DNA of 64,000 nucleotides from Chryseobacterium sp. ERMR1:04 (GTDB lineage Bacteria; Bacteroidota; Bacteroidia; Flavobacteriales; Weeksellaceae). Under the pieces are notes generated by a model that had not been told where the DNA came from, made no database searches, and saw only the letters and a program-made list of their open reading frames with translations. The position numbers and the translations under genes are program-made. Positions 38,993 to 47,182 of this stretch are shown here, piece after piece; positions within the stretch are counted from its first letter, which is position 1, and every line of letters starts with the position of its first letter. Location of the stretch: assembly GCF_001297705.1 (NCBI RefSeq), contig NZ_LIRF01000004.1:186001-250000 (forward strand). Direction: 5' to 3'.

Positions 38993-39610
38993 ATGGAACT
39001 TAAAGACAGATTCAACCAACTTTGTTTCCCGTTCACTCAAGATCAAAATCTTATTGACAGCTTATGGCAGGAAATTGAAACAAAGTATGCTGAAAAAAGC
39101 AGGCATTATCATAATTTGGAACACCTTCAAAATATGTTTTCTGAACTTGAATCTGTGAAAGATAAAGTTTCAAACTTTAGTCGTATTTCTTTTTCGGTTT
39201 TCTATCATGATGTGATTTATGATGCCTCATCAAAATCGAATGAAGAAAAAAGTGCAGAATATGCTAAAATAAGACTTCAAAAGTTGGATATGAATCAAGA
39301 ATTAATTGTTGCCATTTCCAACCAAATTATAGCAACAAAAGCACATCAAAAATCTGATGATCAAGATACCAATTATCTTTTGGATGCCGATCTTTCAATA
39401 CTTGGAAAAGATATTGAAACCTATCTTGAATACACGAAAAAGATAAGAAGAGAATATTCTATTTATCCGGATCTTCTTTACAAACCGGGAAGAAAAAAAG
39501 TGTTGCAACATTTTCTAGCATTGGAAAATATTTTTAAAACCAATTATTTCCAAGAAAAATATGAAGTTCAGGCTAAAGAAAATATTGAATTTGAAATTAG
39601 CCTTTTATAA
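38993..39610 (+). CDS. HD-domain phosphohydrolase-like protein
   Basis: 205 residues. RHYHNLEHLQNMF (His in the first motif) and FSVFYHDVIYDASSKSNEEKSAEYA (HD motif) identify a COG4339-type predicted metal-dependent phosphohydrolase. LLDADLSILG supplies the later Asp. Substrate unknown. Its stop codon lies within copy 3 of the GGCTAAAGCC repeat, so the repeat forms its 3' end. Confidence 0.85.
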   Translation: MELKDRFNQLCFPFTQDQNLIDSLWQEIETKYAEKSRHYHNLEHLQNMFSELESVKDKVSNFSRISFSVFYHDVIYDASSKSNEEKSAEYAKIRLQKLDMNQELIVAISNQIIATKAHQKSDDQDTNYLLDADLSILGKDIETYLEYTKKIRREYSIYPDLLYKPGRKKVLQHFLALENIFKTNYFQEKYEVQAKENIEFEISLL

Positions 39611-39675
39611 GTTTTGGCTAAAGCCTATTGAATAGATTAAAATTTAAAAGCGGACTAAAGTCCGCTCCTATTGAT
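39608..39675. repeat. GGCTAAAGCC repeat, copy 3
   Basis: Hairpins GGC-TAAA-GCC and AGCGGAC-TAAA-GTCCGCT, ending CTATTGAT. The first three bases are the stop codon of the HD-domain gene. Confidence 0.8.
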
Positions 39676-39689
39676 AAAATTGATCTTTC

Positions 39690-40481
39690 TTAGTTCTTAT
39701 TTTTCACTACATGATTAATAAACTCAACCGATTTATTCAAAACCAAATCAGGAACTTCTTTATGTGGTGTATGCCCAACATTCGGAATTATATATTTGTC
39801 TGAACTTCCACTTACCTGATTAATTGTTTTTTCAACCTGATCCAACGTTCCGTATTCATCAGCTTCTCCCTGAATAAAGAGCAATGGACTTGTAATATTT
39901 TTTAAAAGATATTCAATATTCCAGTTTTTGAATCTTTCGCTTAGCCAAATTTCCGTCCAAGCTTTCACCATCATCGGAACTTTATCCCCGTGATATTTTG
40001 CTAAACGTTCGGGTAAATTGGTTGTTTGATAAGCTTCAAAAGCATCAGAAACTCCTTTAACCGTAATATCTTCAACGAAAATATGTCCAGCTTCACAAAT
40101 TACAGCTTCTATGTTTTCAGGATATTTTGAAGCAGCGATCAACGCAATTGTTCCGCCGTCACTGTGACCAAAAAGAATTGCATTATTGATATTTAATTCG
40201 TTTAATAATTCATTCAACAAATCTGCTTCCAACTCCATGTAATTGTTTTCCCTTTCATGAGAAATCATAGGAAAAGATTTACCATACCCTAAACGATCAT
40301 AGACCAAAACATTACACAGAGCATCTTCTGAAATTTTACCAGGAAAATCCCGCCAAAGTTGAGTGCAACCTAAAGAATCATGCAAAAAGACAATTGTAGG
40401 TTTATTTTCAAACGAATTATGATGTTCTATATAAAGTTTTTTATCCTGTACATTTATTATCCTTCCTTCCATTCTGATCAA
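39690..40481 (-). CDS. Alpha/beta hydrolase
   Basis: 263 residues. Nucleophile elbow GHSDGG (near 98-103, catalytic Ser), an oxyanion HDSLGCTQLW segment, and catalytic His in NVGHTPHKE near the C-terminus. Substrate cannot be told. It starts 7 bases after the end of the nitronate monooxygenase-like gene on the same strand, so the two form an operon. The ATG at 40472 is an alternative start. Confidence 0.9.
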   Translation of the reverse strand: MIRMEGRIINVQDKKLYIEHHNSFENKPTIVFLHDSLGCTQLWRDFPGKISEDALCNVLVYDRLGYGKSFPMISHERENNYMELEADLLNELLNELNINNAILFGHSDGGTIALIAASKYPENIEAVICEAGHIFVEDITVKGVSDAFEAYQTTNLPERLAKYHGDKVPMMVKAWTEIWLSERFKNWNIEYLLKNITSPLLFIQGEADEYGTLDQVEKTINQVSGSSDKYIIPNVGHTPHKEVPDLVLNKSVEFINHVVKNKN

Positions 40482-40487
40482 CTTTAA

Positions 40488-41477
40488 TTAAAAGCTTGGC
40501 GCTTTTGCTTCTTCAAATTCCCTCAATAAATTACTGAAAACGGTTTCTACCGGTAAAACATCATTAATTAAAGCTGAAACCTGACCGATTTCTAATTCGC
40601 CATCTTCCATATCTCCTTCAAACATTCCACGCTTGGCTCTTGCCCGACCTAATGAAGCAACCAAAGCCTCTGTATTTCTTCCGGTTTGGTAGATTCCCTC
40701 CAATTCGTTAAAGAACTTATTTTTGACCATTCTTACGGGTGCTAGTTCCTTTAATGTAAGAAGAGTATCACCTTCGTTAAGCTCTGTGATTTTCTTTTTC
40801 CAGTTTTCGTGTGCACTTGCTTCAACCGTTGCTGCAAAACGAGATCCTATTTGTACTCCGTCTGCACCTAAGATCATAGCAGCTTTCATTTGAGAACCTA
40901 ATGCGATTCCACCCGCTGCGATCAATGGTTTAGAAATATGTTGTTTCACATTCGGAATTAAACAGAATGTTGTTGTTTCATCTCTTCCGTTGTGTCCGCC
41001 TGCTTCAAAACCTTCTGCTACAATGGCATCAACTCCGGCATCTTCACATTTCACTGCAAATTTTGTGGAAGAAACAACGTGAGCTACTTTCAATCCTTCT
41101 TTCTGAAGCGTTTCTGTATAAGTCTTGGGACTTCCTGCAGAAGTAAAAACGATTTTCACCCCTTCTTCCAGAATGATTTGAATAATTTCTTCCAAATTAG
41201 GATATAGCATAGGAACATTCACCCCAAAAGGTTTATTGGTAGCCTGTTTGCATTTTTGAATATTCTCTCTTAAAACATCAGGATACATACTTCCTGCGCC
41301 AATTAAGCCTAAACCGCCACAATTAGAAACAGCAGAAGCTAATTTCCATCCGGAATGCCATATCATTCCTGCCTGAATAATCGGATATTGTATATTAAAA
41401 AGTTCTGAAATTCTATTTTGACTTTTCTGCATCTCGTGAAGTTTTTTAGCTGAATTAAAATCTATAAAATTGCTCAT
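40488..41477 (-). CDS. Nitronate monooxygenase-like flavin oxidoreductase
   Basis: 329 residues of the NMO/2-nitropropane dioxygenase TIM-barrel family: PIIQAGMIWHSGWKLASAVSNCGGLGLIGAGSM, the EGFEAGGHNGRD segment with the catalytic His, AAGGIALGSQMKAAMILGADGVQIGSRF. FMN-dependent oxidation of alkyl nitronates or a related substrate. I start at the ATG at 41477 (MSNFIDF); the frame stays open to 41570, but that extension reads through a repeat element. Operon with the alpha/beta hydrolase. Confidence 0.92.
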   Translation of the reverse strand: MSNFIDFNSAKKLHEMQKSQNRISELFNIQYPIIQAGMIWHSGWKLASAVSNCGGLGLIGAGSMYPDVLRENIQKCKQATNKPFGVNVPMLYPNLEEIIQIILEEGVKIVFTSAGSPKTYTETLQKEGLKVAHVVSSTKFAVKCEDAGVDAIVAEGFEAGGHNGRDETTTFCLIPNVKQHISKPLIAAGGIALGSQMKAAMILGADGVQIGSRFAATVEASAHENWKKKITELNEGDTLLTLKELAPVRMVKNKFFNELEGIYQTGRNTEALVASLGRARAKRGMFEGDMEDGELEIGQVSALINDVLPVETVFSNLLREFEEAKAPSF

Positions 41478-41496
41478 GCTGTAAAAATAATATTTT

Positions 41497-41568
41497 TTAG
41501 CGCAAAGGACGCGAAGGTTTTTACTAATATTGAGAATATTTTTCGTTCGCAAGGGCGTTTCACTCAGC
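41497..41568. repeat. ACGCAAA...CGCAAGGG repeat (F family), copy 2
   Basis: TTAGCGCAAAGGACGCGAAGG on the left and CGTTCGCAAGGGCGTTTCACT on the right. Confidence 0.7.
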
Positions 41569-41586
41569 AATGGCTGTTTGAATCTG

Positions 41587-42084
41587 CTAAATTTTAAAAT
41601 GACTTAAAGTCTCATCAATAATTGGACTGATTTCTAAAAAGCTGTAGCTTAATTTAATAATATCTCGTTGTAAATTTTCAGTTTTTAATTCGCGCCAACC
41701 TTGCATTAAAGTTAAAGGTCCAAATTTTAGACTTAGATTATCCCAATCTTTTTGATATTCTGTAAATCTACTTCTAAAATCTTCGGCAAAACGTCTACTT
41801 TGTATGGTATAGCCTTTTAATTCTCTTAATTTTAATGCATGGATGTTATAGTATAATCTCCCCTCTTCTATTGTTTTATCATGAATCCAGATTGAAAAAA
41901 ATATTCTGCTTGAAGCATCCAATGGTGACTGAGCATCACTAGACCATTCGGGTTTGTATATTTTCAATACAACAGATTCCAGAATGACTTCTACTGATAG
42001 TTTTAGCCCTAACTCATTAAATTCTTTTTGAGAAATTTGATCCAATGCCTCTTGAAATTTTTGTTGGTAAAAATGATAATCCAT
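41587..42084 (-). CDS. Hypothetical protein
   Basis: 165 residues, soluble, no recognised family. Aromatic- and charge-rich; ends SPIIDETLSHFKI. I start at the ATG at 42084 (MDYHFYQQKF). The ATG at 42195 would translate the terminator hairpin of the PPIase gene and overlap that gene, so it is unlikely. Confidence 0.6.
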   Translation of the reverse strand: MDYHFYQQKFQEALDQISQKEFNELGLKLSVEVILESVVLKIYKPEWSSDAQSPLDASSRIFFSIWIHDKTIEEGRLYYNIHALKLRELKGYTIQSRRFAEDFRSRFTEYQKDWDNLSLKFGPLTLMQGWRELKTENLQRDIIKLSYSFLEISPIIDETLSHFKI

Positions 42085-42138
42085 TTGTAGTGTTTCTGAA
42101 TTAAAATTAAAAACTTTTCGGGAATTAAGGCAAAAAAA

Positions 42139-42162
42139 AACCTCCAGAAATTCTGAAGGTTT
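42139..42162 (-). terminator. Terminator of the PPIase gene
   Basis: Stem AACCTTCAGAA / TTCTGGAGGTT on the minus strand, followed by nine T residues. Confidence 0.85.
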
Positions 42163-42167
42163 TGATT

Positions 42168-43538
42168 TTATTTTTTGGTTGTTGGTTTCTTCCAAGCTCC
42201 TTTGAAATTACAAGAATCATAACGGCCATTAATAGATATGAATGTGGTTGGTAATTTTGAGTTTACAAACTTCTCAATCATTTCATTTTTCTTTTTGTTA
42301 AGCGCCATCTGCTTTATTCTGTCGAAATCGGTTTCTAAAGTAATTTGGTGAGCAGGAATTACATCTTCCAATTTAACAATCTTCACCACTTTTCTTTTTC
42401 TCTCATCTTCGTCATCAAAAGCTGTTGTAATATCTCCTTTATTTAAACCTGCTAATTCGTAGCTGATTGATCCAGGAATACTTTCTCTTTCAATTTTGTT
42501 TGAACCATCAGCTCCAGGAATGATCCCTGCATTGAATTTAGTTCTCTTATCGTCTGAAAATCTAAAAGAAGCATCTTTAAATGTCATTTTCCCATCAACG
42601 ATCAATGTTCTTATGCTGTCTAATTTTACTTTCGCCGTTTTAATTTCAGCATCAGTAGGCGTTGCCATTAAAAGAATGTGTCTCGCATCATAGTTCTTTC
42701 CTGATTTTTTAACCAACTGAATAATGTGATATCCAAATTCAGACTCTACAGGATCTGAGATTTCTCCTTCCTGAAGATTTAAAGCAGCAGCCTCGAAGGG
42801 CTTCACCATCTGTCCTTTTGAAATATTCTTCATTAAACCTCCATTAGAAGCAGAACCCGGGTCTTCAGAATAAATTCTTGCCTGGCTTTCAAAACTTTCT
42901 CCTCCTGCAATATCTTGTTTAATTTTCTTAAGTCTCGCTATAATCTCTTGTTTGTGAGCTTCTGTCAACTTAGGATTCATAACGATCTGAGCTAAGGAAA
43001 CTTCATCCTTGATCTCTGGCAACTGTGCTTTATAAAGATTAAAGAAATCGGTAACTTCGTTAGGAGTAACGTCTGCTTTCTCTGTAATTCTTTGGTATTT
43101 TGCCTGACCGTAATAGGTGTCTGTATCGATCTTTTCGATAGCATTCTTCATTTCGTATCCCGTTCTGAACTTATACGCTGCTAACATAGACTTCTCGTCT
43201 GGAAACTGAGAAAGTAGCTGAGCATATTTCCCATTTGCCTGTTCTTTGATTGCAGCAGAACGGTTTTCAATTAAAGTATCTTTTTTTGCTTCGTAAACAA
43301 GAAGTTTATTGTTGATCAAGTTCTCCAAAAACTCACATTTATCTGTATTAGAAGCTCCCTGCTGTTTGGCATAATTCATTTGTTCGCTCACATCGGATTC
43401 CAGAACAATTTCATCTCCAATTACAGCAGCAATACCATCCACTAGTTCTCCAGGTTTTAGTTGAGCTTTCATCATATTTGTAGAGAACAAAATCATGAAA
43501 ATTCCAAAAAGAAAAGTGATCTTTAGTTTATTTGTCAT
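42168..43538 (-). CDS. SurA-like periplasmic peptidylprolyl isomerase
   Basis: 456 residues with a signal peptide (about 1-25), a SurA N-terminal domain (LVDGIAAVIGDEIVLESDVSEQM near 31-53), two parvulin domains (about 175-275 with IYSEDPGSASNGGLM and about 280-375 with ARHILLM) and a C-terminal helix. It probably chaperones outer-membrane proteins in the periplasm. It is the third gene after gldD and the PfkB kinase gene, with a consensus -7 element TAAATTTG (43567-43560) of its own. Confidence 0.92.
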   Translation of the reverse strand: MTNKLKITFLFGIFMILFSTNMMKAQLKPGELVDGIAAVIGDEIVLESDVSEQMNYAKQQGASNTDKCEFLENLINNKLLVYEAKKDTLIENRSAAIKEQANGKYAQLLSQFPDEKSMLAAYKFRTGYEMKNAIEKIDTDTYYGQAKYQRITEKADVTPNEVTDFFNLYKAQLPEIKDEVSLAQIVMNPKLTEAHKQEIIARLKKIKQDIAGGESFESQARIYSEDPGSASNGGLMKNISKGQMVKPFEAAALNLQEGEISDPVESEFGYHIIQLVKKSGKNYDARHILLMATPTDAEIKTAKVKLDSIRTLIVDGKMTFKDASFRFSDDKRTKFNAGIIPGADGSNKIERESIPGSISYELAGLNKGDITTAFDDEDERKRKVVKIVKLEDVIPAHQITLETDFDRIKQMALNKKKNEMIEKFVNSKLPTTFISINGRYDSCNFKGAWKKPTTKK

Positions 43539-43625
43539 TTTACTATTTTAAACAAGTTGCAAATTTAGAATTCTTAATGAATTATGCTAAATTTTTTATT
43601 ATAAATATTTCTTAAAAAGATGTAT

Positions 43626-44549
43626 TTATTCTAGTTCTACATCAAATGTTGTCAATTCCTTGAATTGTCTTAATCTACTGAACATATCAGCTTCGCTTAC
43701 TTCTTCAATTCTTTCTGTTCCGAATTTTTCAACCGTGAACGAAGCCATTGCAGAACCAACGATTAAAGCAGACTTCATTGTTTCGAAATCTATCTTTCCT
43801 TTTTTAGCTAAATATGCTGCGAAACCTCCTGCAAAAGTGTCTCCTGCTCCAGTTGGATCAAACACATCTTCTAATGGAAGAGCCGGGATTGCAAATACTT
43901 TACCATCGTGGAAAAGTAAAGCGCCATGCTCTCCTTTTTTGATGATAACATATTTAGGACCCATCGTGTGGATTTTTTTAGCAGCTTTCACTAGAGAATA
44001 TTCTCCAGAAAGTTGTCTTGCCTCTTCATCATTAATCGTGATTACATCAGTTTTAGCAATCATTTCCATTAAGATATCCAAAGCGGAATCCATCCAGAAA
44101 TTCATTGTATCTAAAATAACCAATTTAGGACGTTGGTTCATTTTCTCAAGAACAGACAACTGTACGCCCGGATGAAGGTTTCCAAGTAATAAAATCTCAG
44201 AATCTTGCATAGACGCAGGAATCTTTGGATCAAAATTTTCCAAAACGTTTACTTCAGTCGCTAAAGTATCTCTTGTATTTAAATCGTTGTGGTATTTTCC
44301 TGACCAAAAGAAAGTTTTTCCTTCTTTTACAATCTCAAGTCCCTCGATATTGATGTCTCTTGTTGTAAACATGTCAAGGTGTTCTTGTGGGAAATCTCCT
44401 CCTACAACGGAAACAATTCCGGATTTTACGCCCAAAATAGATGAAGTAATACTGATATAAGTAGCAGCACCTCCTAAAATTTTATCTGTTTTACCAAATG
44501 GTGTTTCGATTGCATCAAACGCAACGCTTCCAACAACTAAAAGTTTCAT
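43626..44549 (-). CDS. PfkB-family sugar kinase
   Basis: 307 residues. LGGAATYISITSSILGVKSGIVSVVGGDFPQ at the N-terminus and DPTGAGDTFAGGFAAYL near 250 (anion hole and catalytic Asp) are the two PfkB signatures. Phosphorylates a sugar or nucleoside; substrate unknown. It begins 28 bases after gldD, so the two are co-transcribed. Confidence 0.94.
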   Translation of the reverse strand: MKLLVVGSVAFDAIETPFGKTDKILGGAATYISITSSILGVKSGIVSVVGGDFPQEHLDMFTTRDINIEGLEIVKEGKTFFWSGKYHNDLNTRDTLATEVNVLENFDPKIPASMQDSEILLLGNLHPGVQLSVLEKMNQRPKLVILDTMNFWMDSALDILMEMIAKTDVITINDEEARQLSGEYSLVKAAKKIHTMGPKYVIIKKGEHGALLFHDGKVFAIPALPLEDVFDPTGAGDTFAGGFAAYLAKKGKIDFETMKSALIVGSAMASFTVEKFGTERIEEVSEADMFSRLRQFKELTTFDVELE

Positions 44550-44577
44550 ATATTTTTCAATGTATTGTTAAAGTAAA

Positions 44578-45135
44578 TTATTTTTTCCATTCAAAAGTAT
44601 CCAACAGGTGTTTCATATCTTTTTTGATATAATCAACAGCGGGAGCCAATGAATCTGGTTTAGGTCTTGTATTAAAGTATAAATAAGCAGTCACAAAATG
44701 TTTTGTGCTGTCTGTAATGTAAAATTGAATATTTGAAGCACTCTGCCCTTTCAACTCATAGAAATTTCCGTAGACCTTTTTTTCAGGATATTCGAAAGAT
44801 TTCGTGTCTATTGAGCTTGCTTTAATGGTATGTTCGTACACCATTTTTTCAGCTTCTTTAATATGTTCAGCAAAGTCATTATTAATCGGATAATAGGTCA
44901 CGAACAATTTTGCCTTCATTTTAGGATAATTCAGATAATACCAACATGGCTTTTTAGCATCCGTAATTTTAGCAAAATCCGAATACTCAAATGTGTACGC
45001 ACAGTTGTTTTCAAATTTCTGATAGGTTGGTGTGGGATACTCTAATCTCAGTTCTCCATAAGGTTTAAGAACAGGATCTTTTCCACATGATATTAAAAGC
45101 AATGAAGCAAATATAAAAATGACTTTTTTAATCAT
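44578..45135 (-). CDS. gldD: Gliding motility lipoprotein GldD
   Basis: 185 residues with a lipobox ending IFASLLLISC (Cys17). DPVLKPYGELRLEYPTPTYQKFENNCAYTFEYSD and KKPCWYYLNYPKMKAKLFVTYYPI are characteristic of GldD, an outer-membrane-associated lipoprotein needed for gliding and T9SS function in flavobacteria. I start at the ATG at 45135: a consensus -7 element TACTTTTG lies at 45147-45140, inside the longer alternative frame (45150). Confidence 0.9.
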   Translation of the reverse strand: MIKKVIFIFASLLLISCGKDPVLKPYGELRLEYPTPTYQKFENNCAYTFEYSDFAKITDAKKPCWYYLNYPKMKAKLFVTYYPINNDFAEHIKEAEKMVYEHTIKASSIDTKSFEYPEKKVYGNFYELKGQSASNIQFYITDSTKHFVTAYLYFNTRPKPDSLAPAVDYIKKDMKHLLDTFEWKK

Positions 45136-45139
45136 TTTG

Positions 45140-45147
45140 CAAAAGTA
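45140..45147 (-). promoter_or_regulatory. -7 promoter element 4 nt before the gldD ATG
   Basis: TACTTTTG on the minus strand, then CAAA, then ATG at 45135. No clear -33 element. Confidence 0.5.
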
Positions 45148-45260
45148 CAAATTAGATTTTAGATATAGGAAGACAAATTTCAGGATTTCAATGAGTTTTG
45201 GATTTGAATTTTATTTAAAAATAAATTTTGCTGTAAAAGTTTTATTTTAATTGATGTTTT

Positions 45261-45335
45261 TTAACGCAAAGGGCACTAAGATTTTTTTTGACTACTAATT
45301 GTTTTTAAGGTCGCAAAGGCGTTTCACTTAGCTAA
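45261..45335. repeat. ACGCAAA...CGCAAGGG repeat (F family), copy 3
   Basis: TTTAACGCAAAGGGCACTAAG ... GGTCGCAAAGGCGTTTCACTT; a GTCATTC-type fragment (45358-45400, CATTCTGAACGAAACGAAG) follows. Confidence 0.7.
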
Positions 45336-45438
45336 GAACGCCTTTAAATTCCTTGCTGCCATTCTGAACGAAACGAAGTGTAGTGATAGAATCTCTATTC
45401 TCAATCATATAAACTTCAAACCTCCATCTCCCGTCTTT

Positions 45439-46482
45439 CTAAAGAATTCTGTACGCCGTATTATAGTTTTCAATATAATTCTCCAAAGGTTTTGGAAATG
45501 ACTTTTCATGAGAACCTTCAACATCGGTAATGGTATAATTATTTTTAATAATAAAATCTTCCCAAACCTTTTCCGAATCTACTTCTACATTAAAAATTTC
45601 TATGCTTAAATTTTTATGGGTCAGTTTGTGGCTAACCATTTTTGCACTTTTAATGAAAGGCATCAATTCTTCAGAAATTTCTGGTGGAAATTCAAATAAT
45701 TTTTTCCAAATGAAATCATCTTTTCTTTGTTGAATTAAAAACTGACCGTTTCTGTGAACGAAATAATATGTTAAGCCTAAATCTGCGGCTTTTACTTTTT
45801 TCGTCTTCACAGGAAATTCAGAAATTTGATGTAGTGAAAAGGCTAAACAATCTCCATTTAAAGGACATTCTCCACAAAGTGGATTTTTAGGTTTGCAAAC
45901 TTCAGAACCTAAATCCATCATCGCCTGGTTGAAATCTCCTACATTTTCAGGTAAGACCAACGTTGCCAATTCAGAGAAATAATTAAAAGCTCTGGAATTA
46001 GAGACATCAAAATTATCCGCAAAAACTCGGCTTAAAACACGATAAAAATTTCCATCAACAGCAGGCATTTTTCCCTCAAAGCAAATGCTTGAAACAGCCG
46101 CCGCTGTGTATTTACCTACACCTTTCAGTTTTAAAATCTCATCATAATCAGAAGGAAAAGATCCTTCATACTCATTCATGATCTGTTGGGCTGCTTTATG
46201 AATATTTATTGCTCTGGAATAATAACCTAAGCCTTTCCAATACAACAACACCTCATCTTCTTCGGCACCTGCCAACGTTTTCACATCCGGAAATCGTTTG
46301 ATGAAATTATTGTAATGATTAAGCCCCTGATTGATCCTTGTCTGCTGAAAAACAATCTCGCAGATCCAGATCTTATAAGGATCTTTGGTTTGTCTGAAAG
46401 GTAAATCTCTTGCGTTTACTTTGTACCAATTCAGGAGTTTGTTTCCGATGTGTTTGAAGTTTGAGTTTTCTATTTTTTCCAA
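45439..46482 (-). CDS. mutY: A/G-specific adenine DNA glycosylase
   Basis: 347 residues. The helix-hairpin-helix and catalytic part includes PYKIWICEIVFQQTRINQGLNHY and LKGVGKYTAAAVSSICF; the [4Fe-4S] cluster has C-x6-C-x2-C-x5-C in CKPKNPLCGECPLNGDC. The C-terminal MutT-like domain (about 230-347) recognises 8-oxoG. It removes A mispaired with 8-oxoG. In other flavobacteria mutY, ssb, gldE and gldD are close; here ssb and gldE are missing between mutY and gldD. Confidence 0.96.
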   Translation of the reverse strand: MEKIENSNFKHIGNKLLNWYKVNARDLPFRQTKDPYKIWICEIVFQQTRINQGLNHYNNFIKRFPDVKTLAGAEEDEVLLYWKGLGYYSRAINIHKAAQQIMNEYEGSFPSDYDEILKLKGVGKYTAAAVSSICFEGKMPAVDGNFYRVLSRVFADNFDVSNSRAFNYFSELATLVLPENVGDFNQAMMDLGSEVCKPKNPLCGECPLNGDCLAFSLHQISEFPVKTKKVKAADLGLTYYFVHRNGQFLIQQRKDDFIWKKLFEFPPEISEELMPFIKSAKMVSHKLTHKNLSIEIFNVEVDSEKVWEDFIIKNNYTITDVEGSHEKSFPKPLENYIENYNTAYRIL

Positions 46483-46506
46483 AGGGTTGTCTTCTTCATT
46501 ATTTTA

Positions 46507-46600
46507 GATGCTTCGACTCCGCTCAGCATGACAATTCTAATACTAACTGTTTTTCACAGCATATTTGTAGTGATGTCATGCTGAGCGGAGTCGAAGCATC
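46507..46600. repeat. Perfect 27-bp inverted repeat
   Basis: Arms 46507-46533 and 46574-46600 (GATGCTTCGACTCCGCTCAG... and its exact reverse complement) enclose a 40-bp loop. It lies between the mutY start and the lipoprotein stop. Confidence 0.9.
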
Positions 46601-46642
46601 CGAATTTACAGATTTTTAATTCTCCTCTGCAAAGATAAAATT

Positions 46643-47101
46643 TTATTTATCAGCTTTCACTGAATAAACCGGAGCATCTTTTAACCATTGATATTTAAGA
46701 TTTTTATCTTTTGCTATAAAACGATAGCCTTCAAGTTTTTGAAGATAGAGGTACATTGCGTCTTTTTTCAAATCTAATTTGTGATTAGAAAGAAACTGAA
46801 AAGGAAAAGTAACGATAGAATCTCTTGTTGTTTTCACGACTTCCCCAGCACTGACTTTATATATAAAAACAGGTCTTCCACGTCCCGAATCGCTGTCCAC
46901 AAGCTTCACATTTGAACTTGCAATTACCATGGCACTCGCCTGGCTCGATTCTTCTGCGCTCATTACATACGCCTTACCTTCCTGGCGCTGATCTTTAAAG
47001 AGATCTATGGTATGCTCAGGACCCTGAAGTTTTTTGTCTTCACAGCTTACTGCAAAAACCATAAGAAAAATCGGCAAAAGATAGATTGGCCTGCCTTTCA
47101 T
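46643..47101 (-). CDS. Lipoprotein, possibly T6SS-associated
   Basis: 152 residues from the ATG at 47101: signal and lipobox end FAVSC (Cys20), followed by a small beta-rich domain. The ATG at 47152 would translate the upstream terminator and is unlikely. It stands immediately downstream of tssB-tssC; subtype-iii T6SS includes a small lipoprotein (TssQ) of unknown structure, so it is a candidate, but that link rests on position only. A terminator-like hairpin separates it from tssC. Confidence 0.7.
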   Translation of the reverse strand: MKGRPIYLLPIFLMVFAVSCEDKKLQGPEHTIDLFKDQRQEGKAYVMSAEESSQASAMVIASSNVKLVDSDSGRGRPVFIYKVSAGEVVKTTRDSIVTFPFQFLSNHKLDLKKDAMYLYLQKLEGYRFIAKDKNLKYQWLKDAPVYSVKADK

Positions 47102-47127
47102 ATTATTTATTTTGAGATTTGGTAGAA

Positions 47128-47160
47128 AAAAACCGATGTAAAAAAATTGCATCGGTTTTT
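47128..47160 (-). terminator. Terminator after tssC
   Basis: Stem AAACCGATG / CATCGGTTT with an 11-nt loop; T run on the minus strand. Confidence 0.7.
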
Positions 47161-47182
47161 TAGTATAAAAATTTGATTTAGT

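Noticed and set aside
41477..41570. N-terminal extension of the nitronate monooxygenase-like gene
   Set aside because: The extra residues are translated from an F-family repeat.
43660..44175. 171-codon plus-strand open frame
   Set aside because: Antisense to the PfkB kinase, whose motifs are unambiguous.
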